From assembly GCF_900083545.1 (NCBI RefSeq), contig NZ_LT559262.1, forward strand, positions 3,646,324-3,710,323: DNA of 64,000 nt, in the 5' to 3' direction. This document shows, piece after piece, positions 1-8,850 of the stretch. Below the pieces are notes generated by a model. The model was not told the origin of the DNA. It did not search any database and worked only from the letters and a program-made list of their open reading frames with translations. The stretch is from Alistipes provencensis. Lineage in GTDB: Bacteria; Bacteroidota; Bacteroidia; Bacteroidales; Rikenellaceae. A program made the position numbers and the translations under genes. Within the stretch, counting starts at the first letter, position 1. Each line of letters begins with the position of its first letter.

Positions 1-1757
1 CACAGCCGCGCCAGCTCGTCCTCGAGGATGCCGTAGACGAAGTCGTTGGGCAGTCCGTCGGCCACGGTGAAGCGCGTGAACGAATTGTCCGAAGCGTTGT
101 AGCGGTATAACCCGTGACGGGTACCGATCCAGATATTACGGTGTGAATCCTCCGTGACGCACATCACGGCGATATCCCGCCGGGGGGGGGAAATTCCCTC
201 CTTCACCGGATTCAGCTCGCAGGTCATCACCTGCCGCACGTCGGGCTGCCAGAGGTACAGCCCGGCCCCGGTGCCGATCCACACGCGGCGTTTCGAATCG
301 CGGAAAAGCGTCGTGATCTGCAACGACCCCAGCCGGGGCTCGTAATCGGCGCAGAGGTGGCGCGAGAAACGCCCCGCGGCGGTGTCGAACGACAGCAGTC
401 CGTTGAGCGTGCCGACCCACAGCGTCCCGTCGCCGCCGTCGAGCAGCGAATAACAACTGTTGTTGATCGGGATCGAGGCGTTGACCGGATAGTGGCGCGT
501 GCGCCGTGTCGCGGCATCCATCGAGCTCAGTCCCCCGGCGTGGGTGCCGATCCACACGCGGCCGCGGCCGTCGGGATAGACGCATTTGACGTTGTTCGAC
601 AAAAGGGCGCCGTTGGCGGTGTTGAACTCCGTAAAACGCCCCGTGCGGCGGTCGTAAAGATTCACGCCGTCGTCGTTGGTGCCGATCCAGAGGCTCTCCG
701 ACGCGGGGTCCTCGACAATGCAGCTCACCGTGTTGTCGCCCAGCGAATTGCGCGTCGGGTCGTGGCGCAGCACCCCGAAACGGCGGGCCAGCGGATGGTA
801 GTAGCTCACTCCGCCGTAGTAGGTCCCGAGCCAGACACCCCGCTGGGCGTCGATGAAGATGGAGCGTATCGAGTTGTGGCTCAGCGAACCCGCCTCGGAG
901 GTGTGCACATAGCGTTCGAAGCGCCCGCTTTGCGGGTCGCGGATCGAAAGGCCGTCGAAAGTGCCGATCCAGAGCCGCCCCTCGGAGTCGGTTTTCAGGA
1001 CGCGGATGTAGTCCGAGACCAGCCCGGGATTCGCCGCCGCGTCATAGCGCCCGGTGACCTGCAACGTCCCGTCGAGGCGGTAGAGGCCGTTGCCGTGGGT
1101 GGCGACCCAGTATCCGTCGCCGTCGGCGACGATGCTGGCGATGTCGTAACGAGCCATCTGCGGCAGGATGCGCACGGCGTTGCCGTAGGTCGAGGAGTAG
1201 GTGTAGATGCCGTTGGAGGTTCCGACCAGAAATCCGTCGCGCGAGGGACAGACGGCATGCACGCTGATGCCCGTAAGGTAAGTCCTGATCTCGAGCTCGC
1301 GGCTGGCGCGGTCGAAGAGCACGATGCCCAGATCGGTGGCGAGGATCAGATCGCCGTCGGCCGTGGCGGCAATGTCGGCGACCTGCATGTTACGCCCCTC
1401 GAGCCGGAAATTCTCGAAAGTCTGCGTCGAGGCGTCGTAACACGACAGTCCCGACGCCGTGCCGATCCAGAGCAGGCCCCCGTCGGCGAACAGCGCGTTG
1501 ACCGAGTTGTCGCCCAGACTCTGCGGATCGCCCTCCATGCGGCGGAACACCGTGAACGAATAGCCGTCGTAGCAGTTCAGACCATCCTGCGTCCCCATCC
1601 AGATACGCCCCATCCCGTCCTGCGCAATGGCCATCACGGTGCTTTGCGACAGACCCTCGTTGACCGACAGCGTCCGGAATTCGATGGCTGCGGAGGCCCT
1701 GCCGGAGAAAACGGCGAACAGAGCGAGCAGGAGAAGCGCATGTTTGAGTTTCAGCAT
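1..1757 (-). CDS. Hybrid two-component system sensor, N-terminal propeller half (partial)
   Basis: An open frame of about 585 codons starts at ATG 1757 and leaves the window at position 1 without a stop. The first ~23 residues are a hydrophobic signal sequence (MLKLKHALLLLALFAVFSG). The rest is a long run of beta-propeller repeats with the signatures of the two-component regulator propeller (Reg_prop), such as GRIWMGTQDGLNCYDG, LWIGTNDDGVNLYD and VWIGTHAGGLSS. This is the periplasmic sensor of HTCS proteins, which bind a glycan fragment and activate nearby PULs. The histidine kinase, receiver and AraC domains should lie to the left, outside the window. A run of nine G (182-190) lies inside the gene, and the frame stays open through it. 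The neighbouring lyase and sulfatase genes make a heparin/heparan sulfate oligosaccharide the likely signal (inference). Confidence 0.88.
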   Translation of the reverse strand, partial: MLKLKHALLLLALFAVFSGRASAAIEFRTLSVNEGLSQSTVMAIAQDGMGRIWMGTQDGLNCYDGYSFTVFRRMEGDPQSLGDNSVNALFADGGLLWIGTASGLSCYDASTQTFENFRLEGRNMQVADIAATADGDLILATDLGIVLFDRASRELEIRTYLTGISVHAVCPSRDGFLVGTSNGIYTYSSTYGNAVRILPQMARYDIASIVADGDGYWVATHGNGLYRLDGTLQVTGRYDAAANPGLVSDYIRVLKTDSEGRLWIGTFDGLSIRDPQSGRFERYVHTSEAGSLSHNSIRSIFIDAQRGVWLGTYYGGVSYYHPLARRFGVLRHDPTRNSLGDNTVSCIVEDPASESLWIGTNDDGVNLYDRRTGRFTEFNTANGALLSNNVKCVYPDGRGRVWIGTHAGGLSSMDAATRRTRHYPVNASIPINNSCYSLLDGGDGTLWVGTLNGLLSFDTAAGRFSRHLCADYEPRLGSLQITTLFRDSKRRVWIGTGAGLYLWQPDVRQVMTCELNPVKEGISPPRRDIAVMCVTEDSHRNIWIGTRHGLYRYNASDNSFTRFTVADGLPNDFVYGILEDELARL

Positions 1758-1887
1758 ATTGTAGTGGCTTGGGTGTATAAATATACGCTTTTTTTCGGAA
1801 TTTCCGAAGCCCTCAGCGTTTTTCGGCCCCGGAAACGCCACCGCCGGGCGTAAGGCACGTCCGGCGGCAGTCGCGGAATCAGCGGCG

Positions 1888-4425
1888 TCAGCGCACCGAC
1901 GCGGGGAGCTCGTCGACCAGTTCGCGGTCGGCCTCACCCCTGCGGCGAACGACGGTGCTGCCCCCGGTCTTCGACGCCGGGGTGTTGTAGAGCACGGCGT
2001 TGCCGCGGCGGTCCGTGACCGAGAGCGATGCGGGTTTCGAGGCGTCGAGTTCGGCGGCGACGGTCCATCCGCCGACCGTCACGCGGCCTTTCGAGTCGCG
2101 TTTCAACGCCAGCGGCTTGCGGCCCTCGGGGGTGATGCGGAAAATGGCCAGAAAACGCTGCGCGCGGCTCTTCGCCACGGTCGTGAACTCCGAATGCCAC
2201 TGGTTCACATACTCCTGCACCTTGCCGTCGGGTCCCGTGCGTTTCTTCCAGTTGACCGCCGGGGAGAAGAACCGGTCCGTGAGGTTCAGCTCCAAATCAC
2301 TTGAGGTGAAGAGGTCCATCCGCCCCTCGGCCAGCGAGTTGGAAGCCGCGACGGCATTCGTTCCGGCTTGTGTCAGGCGGTTGTGGCTGTGCAGCAGCCA
2401 CGTCCATGCGACGGGTTCACGGGCCTCCAATTCGTCGTAAATGACGACGACGTCGGGTTTCAGGAAGAGGAAATGGCGGCGGAAGCGCGTGACGCCCGGA
2501 TCGCCCAGCCCGTTTTCACGGGTGTAGTCCACGCCCGATTTCTCCATGCGGTCGATCCAGAACGGCGTGCGGATCGAGTCGTAGGCGTGCGAAGCGTCGC
2601 CCAGCGTGTAGGTCAGCGCCTCGTTGTCGGCGAAGCGCGCCAGCCAGCCGTAGCCGTTCTCGCCGATGACCTGCGCCATGCCGTCGGCGAGGATCGTGTT
2701 GTGGCCCCGCGAACGGTAGTGCATCAGCGTATGCTTGTCGTTGAAATTCGAATAGTAGCCCGTACCGCCGAACAACTGGCGGCCGCCGTAGTTGATCGTG
2801 AAGCCGTTGTGCGCGGCGTGGACATGGCCCGTCGAGCCGAACGGCAGGGCGAAGAAGGCCGCCATCAGGTCGTCCGACGCATCGGCCGGGTCGGTGTGCA
2901 TCAGCGAGAAGCCCGCATCGGGATAAAAGCGCGAAGTATTGCGCGCAGGGGCCTTGGGGGCCACCCGGTCGGCGGGTTTGTCGGTCAGTATGCGGTAGAG
3001 CGTGAAGCCCTTCGAACGGTAGAGGTTCTTCGGATCGCTGCCGATCAGTTGGTCGGCGTACCACCGTGCTTCGGGGCTCGGGAGTTCGCGGGCCAGCGCG
3101 TCGGCGAAGCCCATGTAGAGCTGCGACGGGGAGGTCATCTTCTCGTAATCGTCGCCGAAACCCGTGGCGTAGGAGCCTTTCGGGAAGGAGTAAATGAGAA
3201 ACGAGGGCAGGTTGCGGTACCACGGCAGGTCGAAGAAATCGACACCCGTCAGGCGCGTGAGGACGAACGGCACATAGATGAACGTCACCAGATTGGCCTG
3301 CATGTAGCTGCTGCCGTCGTGCCAGCCGCCGTCGTCGCCGCCCAGAATCGGGAAGCGTGCGCACCAGATCTCATAGCAGTAGCGGAACCACTTTTCGGCC
3401 TCGGGCAGGTCGCCCAGCGTGGCGATCGACGAGAAGAAGAAGTTACGGAACGTGTGCTGCCAGACGTGGTTGTCCATCGAGTGAACCTCGAAATCCTTGA
3501 CATAGTGGTTGTAGAAATATTCGCCCCGGACACGGATGGCTTCGAGCACCGCGGCCCGCTCTTCGGGCATCATGCGGTCGCACGCCGTATCGTATCCCAC
3601 GGCCAGCCCGTACATGATGGCCGAGCGGTTGAAATCCTCCGACGTGGCATCGCTGTCGACGGGCAGCGCGGCGGCGTGGAGAGCGTGGCGCACGGCGGCA
3701 TCGCGGAACGGCTCCTCGCCCGTGAGCAGGTAGGCCGTCGAGAAATCGACGACGGGTTGCGTGACCACCTCGCCGAATTTGTGGTACATGAAGTTGATGA
3801 GCGATTTCTTCTCGAAAGGCGTCATCCCCGTGGTATCGCGCGGACGCGTCGGGGCTACGGGCACGAGCTCCATGCCGAGTTTGGCGCGGGCCTGCCGCAC
3901 CGCTCCCCGGGCTTCGGGGTTTCGCTGCGCCCGGGTGCGGAACGCATCGACCCCGTCGCGGGAGACATAGAGGCGGTGGTGAGGCATCGCGGCGACCCTG
4001 CGCACCAGCTCGGCACCCGTCAGGGTGGCGAACCGTCGGGCCGAAGCGTCGACGGTAAAGGCATGGATTTCCGACCAGCGTTCCGGTGCGCCGGGCTCGG
4101 CGACGGACCATTGCCAGTACCAGCGACCCTCGGCGAGCGGCTCGTGGCAGGCGTAAGCCGCCCATTCGAAAGGCTCCGAGGCCGCAACTCCGGCAAAGGT
4201 GCTGTCCTGCGACAGCCGCACACGGTAGCGAGCATGTTTCGAATCGCCCGAGGCGGGCCAGAGCAGTGCGGGCGGATTCTGCATCACCGCAACGCCGCCC
4301 GTGGGCTGCGCCCACTCGCGGTAGCGGGGACGCAACGCCTGTTTGTCGAGCCGGATTTCGGCCGGGAGCTGCGCCGCGGCCGCGGATGCCGCGAGAAGCG
4401 CGGCCAAGAGCAGGATTCGTTTCAT
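1888..4425 (-). CDS. Heparinase II/III-family polysaccharide lyase (DUF4962 type)
   Basis: About 845 residues with a cleavable signal peptide (MKRILLLAALLAASAAAAQ). An N-terminal beta-sandwich (about 20-130, fibronectin-like, DUF4962 style) precedes an (alpha/alpha) toroid and a C-terminal heparinase II/III beta-sandwich. The motifs suit lyase chemistry: MDNHVWQHTFRNFFF near residue 315, GGWHDGSSYMQANL, and TGHVHAAHNGFTINYGGRQ where the His-rich metal/catalytic strand of the family lies. The overall layout resembles PL15/PL21-type exo-acting heparin lyases; the exact family is not certain. The start is ATG 4425, just before the signal peptide. GTG 4431, overlapping the upstream stop, is an alternative. 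It is the last gene of an operon with the ROK kinase and DUF3604 protein and is probably periplasmic. Confidence 0.85.
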   Translation of the reverse strand: MKRILLLAALLAASAAAAQLPAEIRLDKQALRPRYREWAQPTGGVAVMQNPPALLWPASGDSKHARYRVRLSQDSTFAGVAASEPFEWAAYACHEPLAEGRWYWQWSVAEPGAPERWSEIHAFTVDASARRFATLTGAELVRRVAAMPHHRLYVSRDGVDAFRTRAQRNPEARGAVRQARAKLGMELVPVAPTRPRDTTGMTPFEKKSLINFMYHKFGEVVTQPVVDFSTAYLLTGEEPFRDAAVRHALHAAALPVDSDATSEDFNRSAIMYGLAVGYDTACDRMMPEERAAVLEAIRVRGEYFYNHYVKDFEVHSMDNHVWQHTFRNFFFSSIATLGDLPEAEKWFRYCYEIWCARFPILGGDDGGWHDGSSYMQANLVTFIYVPFVLTRLTGVDFFDLPWYRNLPSFLIYSFPKGSYATGFGDDYEKMTSPSQLYMGFADALARELPSPEARWYADQLIGSDPKNLYRSKGFTLYRILTDKPADRVAPKAPARNTSRFYPDAGFSLMHTDPADASDDLMAAFFALPFGSTGHVHAAHNGFTINYGGRQLFGGTGYYSNFNDKHTLMHYRSRGHNTILADGMAQVIGENGYGWLARFADNEALTYTLGDASHAYDSIRTPFWIDRMEKSGVDYTRENGLGDPGVTRFRRHFLFLKPDVVVIYDELEAREPVAWTWLLHSHNRLTQAGTNAVAASNSLAEGRMDLFTSSDLELNLTDRFFSPAVNWKKRTGPDGKVQEYVNQWHSEFTTVAKSRAQRFLAIFRITPEGRKPLALKRDSKGRVTVGGWTVAAELDASKPASLSVTDRRGNAVLYNTPASKTGGSTVVRRRGEADRELVDELPASVR

Positions 4426-4427
4426 CG

Positions 4428-5363
4428 TCACGGCATTTTATCGAGGACGAGACCCGCGGCGCCCATGCACCCGGCACGGTTGCCCAGCGTGGCGGCCACG
4501 AGTTCGGTATCTTCGCCGCAGACCGACATCATCTGCCGCCGGACCCCCTCGCGGAGTTTGGCGAGGTAGAACTCCCCGGCTTCGGAGATGCCGCCCCCGA
4601 CGACCACGCGCTGCGGGGCGAAGAGGTTTATCATCGAGGCGATGCCGTGCGCGAGGTAGTTCCAGTGCTCCTCCATGGCCTGCACGGCGGCCGGGTTCCC
4701 CTCCTTGTAGAAGAAAACCACATCCTTGCCGTCGACGTCGGCATCCCCGCCGCTGCCGATCAGTTCGCAGAACCGCCGCACGAGCGCCGAGGTCGAGGCG
4801 TAATGCTCCAGACATCCCCGTCCGCCGCAGGCGCACGCCTCGCCGTCGCATTTGACGGTGATGTGGCCCATCTCCATGCCGCGGTTGCGGTAGCCGCGGA
4901 AAAGACGGCCGTCGATCAGCACGCCGCAGCCGATGCCCGTTCCGACGGTGACGAAAACCACGTCCGTGGCCCCTTTCGCGGCCCCGAACAGCGTTTCGCC
5001 CAGCGCCATCATGTTGGCGTCGTTGCCGGCGAGGGTCTTCAGCCCCGCGGCCTCCTCGATACGGGCGGCGAGGGGGATGTTCTCCCACCCCGCGATGTTC
5101 TCCGCACCGCCCAGCACCGTGCGGCCGTCGGCCGAGACGACGCCCGGGGTGCCGATGCCGACCCCGGCCAGCGTCAGCCCCTTGCCGGCGGCATAATCCC
5201 GGCAGGCTTCGACTCCTTTCAGAACCTGCCCCAGCACCGCTTCGGCGCTCTCCTGCGCAAAGGCAGGGAGCTGGCCGCTGAAAAGCACCTCCCCGGAGGA
5301 GGCGACCACGGCGTACTTCACCGAAGTGCCGCCGAGGTCTATTCCGATCGCATAGCGTTCCAT
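4428..5363 (-). CDS. ROK-family sugar kinase
   Basis: 311 residues with no signal peptide, so cytoplasmic. The N-terminal phosphate-binding loop is IDLGGTSVKYAVV. A GNDANMMALGE segment carries the catalytic Asp. The ROK zinc motif appears as CDGEACACGGRGCLEHYAS, preceded by VTVGTGIGCGVLIDGR. Such proteins phosphorylate glucose, GlcNAc, ManNAc or fructose with ATP. Without an N-terminal DNA-binding domain this is a kinase and not a NagC-type repressor. Its stop lies next to the downstream lyase start, and its ATG is 3 nt after the DUF3604 stop, so the three genes are translationally linked. Phosphorylation of hexosamine released from heparan sulfate is the natural guess (inference). Confidence 0.9.
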   Translation of the reverse strand: MERYAIGIDLGGTSVKYAVVASSGEVLFSGQLPAFAQESAEAVLGQVLKGVEACRDYAAGKGLTLAGVGIGTPGVVSADGRTVLGGAENIAGWENIPLAARIEEAAGLKTLAGNDANMMALGETLFGAAKGATDVVFVTVGTGIGCGVLIDGRLFRGYRNRGMEMGHITVKCDGEACACGGRGCLEHYASTSALVRRFCELIGSGGDADVDGKDVVFFYKEGNPAAVQAMEEHWNYLAHGIASMINLFAPQRVVVGGGISEAGEFYLAKLREGVRRQMMSVCGEDTELVAATLGNRAGCMGAAGLVLDKMP

Positions 5364-5366
5364 ACG

Positions 5367-7010
5367 TCAGGCCCTTTCCACCCAGATCGGCGAACACCAG
5401 CCCCACTGTCCGTCGCGCTGGCGCACGCGCACATAGTAGTAATCGGTATCGCGCTGAGCCTTGTCGTCGACCATGTAGTGACCCGCGCAGAAAGCCGCCT
5501 CGGGCTGTGCGCGTTCGAACTGAACGGCCTCCGAGAGCCATCCGCGCAGGAAATGCGCCCGGGCGCCCTCCAGCAGCTCCCCGATCGAATGTTCGTAGGT
5601 GTGGCCGTTGAACTCGGCGACGAGCTTCGCCGTGCGGGGAGCCGTCACGTCGAGGACCACGCCCTGCATGGCCGGGGTCATCACATTGGGATTCTTCGAC
5701 GAATACATGTCGAGCGCCACATGCCGTGCGTCGCGCTCCACGACACGGTTGACCCGCGTGTGGAACTCCGTTTCGCCGGGCTGCGGCGAGGTGAAGGCCG
5801 CACCGCGGAAGCAGGTCTGCAAATCATCTATCGAGCCGTCCGTCAGGCGCAGCAGTCCCTGCCAGTGGACGTACTCCTCCTCGCGGTTCCAGCCGAAGTT
5901 GACCTTGATCTTCGTGCGGATCACCTCGTCGCCGGGCGCGGCGGCGCGGTGCGGGCCGTTGAGCCGTGCGATGCACTGGCCGTTCTTGATGAGGTCCACA
6001 TAGTCGACGGCGTTCTGACCCTCGACATTGAGGTATATCTCGCGCCGTCCGGCCCTGATGACGTCGCCCGAAGCGCCGCCGTTGATGCGGAAGTCGATCT
6101 TGATCTTGTCGCCCGTAACGCCGCAGACATGGCGTTTGCCCATGTTCTCCCAGATGGCGTCGCGGTCCAGCGCCGGGGCATAGACTCCGATGCGGCCGTC
6201 GCCGTAGCTGCCCGGATAACCGGCATGCTGGTCGGTGGAGCACATCAGGCCGAACTTGTGGCCCTGCTCCAGACCATACTGGATCGAGCCCTCCCAGATG
6301 CGCGGGCCCATGTCGTGCAGGTAGTCGTAGTCGCCCGTGTCGCTCTCGGCGAGTCCGTGGCGCGAGAACATCTCGACGAACGGCGTCTGCCGGTCCTCGC
6401 GGAATGCCGCCCAGTTATAGCCGCGAAAACCCGTCATGTAGCCCATGTGGTGGGGCGTGATGTAGCAGTCGTACTCCTTGAGCCGCTCCTTGAGGTCGGG
6501 AACCGAGGTGCACTCGACCAGCGGAGCGTCGAAATCGTGGAACAGCGCCACATGGTCGCCGTGCTCCATGCTGTGGCACTCGTAGGAGGGGAATGTCAGG
6601 AACTCACCCGGGCGGTCGGCCGCCTTGACTGCCGCGAGGTATTTGTCGTAACCCCCGGCGCGCAGGCGCTTGAAAGCCTCGGTGTGGTAGCCGATGACCC
6701 AGTCGAGGCGCGGATCGTTCTCGCCCGGGATGTCGGGCCACAGGGCGTGGGGCGTCACCGACACGAAATCCAACTGCTGTTCGGCGGCGGCGAGGGCATC
6801 CGAGAGGTCGCCGTGGCCGTAGGTCACGTTGCAGTGGTTGTGCACGTCGCCCCAGAAGACCTTGAGGTCCTTGAGCGAGGGAAATCCCTTTTTCAGGTTG
6901 TCGGGCAGCGAATCCTTGTCGCCCAGTTTCGAACATCCGGGGAGCGTGCCCGCGGCCGCCAAACCGAGCAGGGTCCATCCCGAAGCCTTCAGAAAATCTC
7001 TTCTATCCAT
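5367..7010 (-). CDS. DUF3604 / PHP-like metal-dependent lipoprotein
   Basis: About 547 residues from ATG 7010. The N-terminus combines a Tat-like DRRDFLK motif with a hydrophobic stretch and a lipobox (TLPGC), so a Tat-exported lipoprotein is likely. The mature part opens with FWGDVHNHC, a PHP-type His-x-His metal motif, and continues with further His-rich segments (VTPHALWPD, YECHSMEHGDHVALFHD, ITPHHMGYM, STDQHAGYPGS). This is the DUF3604 family, whose substrates are unknown. An upstream start at 7064 would bury the Tat motif and was rejected. A TATCTTTG -7 box (7062-7069, minus strand) lies 52 nt upstream. The gene leads the operon DUF3604-ROK-lyase, which hints at hydrolysis of a phosphate or other ester on glycan fragments; that is inference only. 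Confidence 0.8.
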   Translation of the reverse strand: MDRRDFLKASGWTLLGLAAAGTLPGCSKLGDKDSLPDNLKKGFPSLKDLKVFWGDVHNHCNVTYGHGDLSDALAAAEQQLDFVSVTPHALWPDIPGENDPRLDWVIGYHTEAFKRLRAGGYDKYLAAVKAADRPGEFLTFPSYECHSMEHGDHVALFHDFDAPLVECTSVPDLKERLKEYDCYITPHHMGYMTGFRGYNWAAFREDRQTPFVEMFSRHGLAESDTGDYDYLHDMGPRIWEGSIQYGLEQGHKFGLMCSTDQHAGYPGSYGDGRIGVYAPALDRDAIWENMGKRHVCGVTGDKIKIDFRINGGASGDVIRAGRREIYLNVEGQNAVDYVDLIKNGQCIARLNGPHRAAAPGDEVIRTKIKVNFGWNREEEYVHWQGLLRLTDGSIDDLQTCFRGAAFTSPQPGETEFHTRVNRVVERDARHVALDMYSSKNPNVMTPAMQGVVLDVTAPRTAKLVAEFNGHTYEHSIGELLEGARAHFLRGWLSEAVQFERAQPEAAFCAGHYMVDDKAQRDTDYYYVRVRQRDGQWGWCSPIWVERA

Positions 7011-7061
7011 AATATAACGCGAGTTCGACGGATCGGTTAGTTGTTTCATTCGGTGCAATTT

Positions 7062-7069
7062 CAAAGATA
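7062..7069 (-). promoter_or_regulatory. Bacteroidota -7 promoter box TATCTTTG
   Basis: Minus-strand TATCTTTG matches TAnnTTTG exactly and sits 52 nt before the DUF3604 start. I could not find a convincing -33 TTTG at the right spacing. Confidence 0.5.
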
Positions 7070-7134
7070 AAAATCCGTCGAACTCCCGTTACAGCGTTTA
7101 AAACGCCGATTTTCATCTTTAAAATCCCTCTAAA

Positions 7135-7154
7135 TCTCCCTTTGTAAAGGGAGA
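7135..7154 (-). terminator. Hairpin terminator after the sulfatase operon
   Basis: A 9-bp perfect stem (TCTCCCTTT paired with AAAGGGAGA) lies 11 nt past the stop of the sulfatase gene at 7166. On the minus strand it is followed by TTTAGAGGGATTTT. Confidence 0.6.
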
Positions 7155-7165
7155 CTTTCAATTTA

Positions 7166-8836
7166 TCAGAGTTGGTCCGCGCCGCGGAAAAATTCGTACT
7201 CCCGCTCGCAGGGGTCCGTGTCGCCGCACTCCTGCTGGAGTTTTTCGAGCCGCGCGTGCATGTCGCTGCGAATGGCGGCATAGCCGGGATCGTTGTAGAC
7301 GTTGTGCATCTCGTGGGGGTCTTTCTTCAGGTCGTAGAGCTCCCACTCGTCGACGTCGTTGTAGAAGTGGATGAGTTTGTAATCGGCCGTCCGGATGCCG
7401 TAATGCCGCTTCACGGAGTGCCACGAGGGGTATTCGTAATAGTGGTAGTAGACCCCCGTGCGCCACGCTTCGGGCGTCTTGCCGCCCGAGGTGAGCACCC
7501 CTTTCAGCGAACGGCCCTGCATGTCGGCGGGAACCTCCAGCCCGGCCATGTCGACGAACGTCGGCGCCAGATCGATGTTCATAGCCAGCGCCTTGGTGCG
7601 GACGCCCGCGGCGACGGCCTTCGGGTAGCGCACCAGCAGCGGCGTGCGCTGGCACTCCTCGTACATGAAGCGTTTGTCGAACCACCCGTGCTCGCCCAGA
7701 AAGAAGCCCTGATCGGAGGTGTAGACGATGATCGTGTTGTCGAGCTCGCCGATCTCTTCGAGGTATTTCAGCAGACGCCCGACGTTCTCGTCGACACCCT
7801 TGATGACGGCGCAGTAGTCCTTCATATACTGCTGGTATTTCCAGCGCGTCAGCTCCTCCTGCGTCGCCCGTCCTTTCAGACGCCCGTACTCGGCGATGCG
7901 CGGGGCGTAGGCCCGATCCCAGTTGGCCCGCTCCTCGGGGGTCATGCGGTTGTAGGCCGCCTGATACTGCATCAGGCTGCTGCGCCAGTCGTTGGCGCGC
8001 GACACGTCGTCCTTGTTGGCGTCGCCCGAGGTTTCGAGTTCACAGGACTGCGCCAGTTGCTCGGGGGTCATCAGCTTGAGGTCCCACTCGGGCCACATGT
8101 CGCGGCCGATCTCCATCGCCTGCTCGCGGGCGGCGCTGCCGCGACCCGAATAGTCGTCCAGCAGGTTGAAGGGCTCGGGGAAAACCCGGTCGTCGTTGAT
8201 GCCCAGATGACGCTGCGCGGGCATCCAGTTGCGGTGCGGGGCCTTGTGGTAGTAGAGCATGGCGAAAGGACGCGACTTGTCGCGCCGCTCGAGGAATCCG
8301 ATGGCCTTGTCGGTGATGACGTCCGTCACATAGCCCGGCTCGGTCCGCTCCTCGCCGTTCTCGATGAACAGCGGCGAATAGTACTCGCCCTGCCCCACGA
8401 GAATGCTCCAGAAATCGAAACCCTGCGGCTCGGAATTGAGGTGCCACTTGCCGATCATCGCCGTCTGGTAGCCGGCGTCGTGCAACAGCTTGGGGAACGT
8501 CTGCTGGTCGCCGTCGAACGTGCGCGAATTGTCCGTGAAGCCGTTCACATGGCTGTACTTGCCCGTGAGGATGCAGGCCCGCGAGGGTCCCGAAATGGCA
8601 TTGGAGACGTAGCAGCTCTCGAAGAGCATGCCTTCGCGCGCCAGACGGTCGAGGTTGGGGGTTTCGACCAGCAGGCTGCCGTAACAGCTCATGGCCTGCG
8701 TGGTGTGGTCGTCGGTCATCATGACGATGATGTTGGGGCGCTTGGGCTGCCCCTCGCTGCACCCCGCAAGGGCTGCCAGCGTCAGCGGCACGGCGGCATA
8801 ACGCGCACCGCACCGCATGGAATCGAGGTTTTTCAT
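7166..8836 (-). CDS. Ser-type sulfatase, S1_11-like (candidate glucosamine 6-O-sulfatase)
   Basis: 556 residues; a lipoprotein signal ends at ALAGC (Cys26). The alkaline-phosphatase-fold core starts with PNIIVMMTDDHTTQ (metal Asp42/43). The maturation site is S-G-P-S-R at Ser82 followed by ACILTGK, so the formylglycine precursor is Ser and needs a radical-SAM maturase. QTFPKLLHDAGYQTAMIGKW and KAPHRNWMP match the S1_11 N-acetylglucosamine 6-O-sulfatases of heparan sulfate PULs as I remember them. The C-terminus (YYHYYEYPSWHSVKRHYGIR) is the usual DUF4976 region. It lies 14 nt after the other sulfatase gene, in the same operon. No maturase gene is in the window. Confidence 0.87.
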   Translation of the reverse strand: MKNLDSMRCGARYAAVPLTLAALAGCSEGQPKRPNIIVMMTDDHTTQAMSCYGSLLVETPNLDRLAREGMLFESCYVSNAISGPSRACILTGKYSHVNGFTDNSRTFDGDQQTFPKLLHDAGYQTAMIGKWHLNSEPQGFDFWSILVGQGEYYSPLFIENGEERTEPGYVTDVITDKAIGFLERRDKSRPFAMLYYHKAPHRNWMPAQRHLGINDDRVFPEPFNLLDDYSGRGSAAREQAMEIGRDMWPEWDLKLMTPEQLAQSCELETSGDANKDDVSRANDWRSSLMQYQAAYNRMTPEERANWDRAYAPRIAEYGRLKGRATQEELTRWKYQQYMKDYCAVIKGVDENVGRLLKYLEEIGELDNTIIVYTSDQGFFLGEHGWFDKRFMYEECQRTPLLVRYPKAVAAGVRTKALAMNIDLAPTFVDMAGLEVPADMQGRSLKGVLTSGGKTPEAWRTGVYYHYYEYPSWHSVKRHYGIRTADYKLIHFYNDVDEWELYDLKKDPHEMHNVYNDPGYAAIRSDMHARLEKLQQECGDTDPCEREYEFFRGADQL

Positions 8837-8850
8837 ATATCAGGTCGGTT

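Noticed and set aside
357..1853. A 498-codon plus-strand frame over the HTCS gene
   Set aside because: The minus-strand frame has a signal peptide and repeated propeller motifs and runs through the whole region; the plus frame is Arg/Val/Asp-rich and has none.
4086..7040. A 984-codon plus-strand open frame across three minus-strand genes
   Set aside because: It overlaps the DUF3604, ROK and lyase genes, all with clear family motifs, and its product is a low-complexity Arg/Ala/His-rich sequence.
7018..7064. Upstream start (7064) for the DUF3604 gene
   Set aside because: It would place 18 residues before the Tat motif and span the -7 box region; ATG 7010 directly precedes DRRDFLK.
7075..7100. 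Similarity of AACTCCCGT-containing sequence to the palindrome at 35548
   Set aside because: Only a short GC-rich core is shared, compatible with chance.
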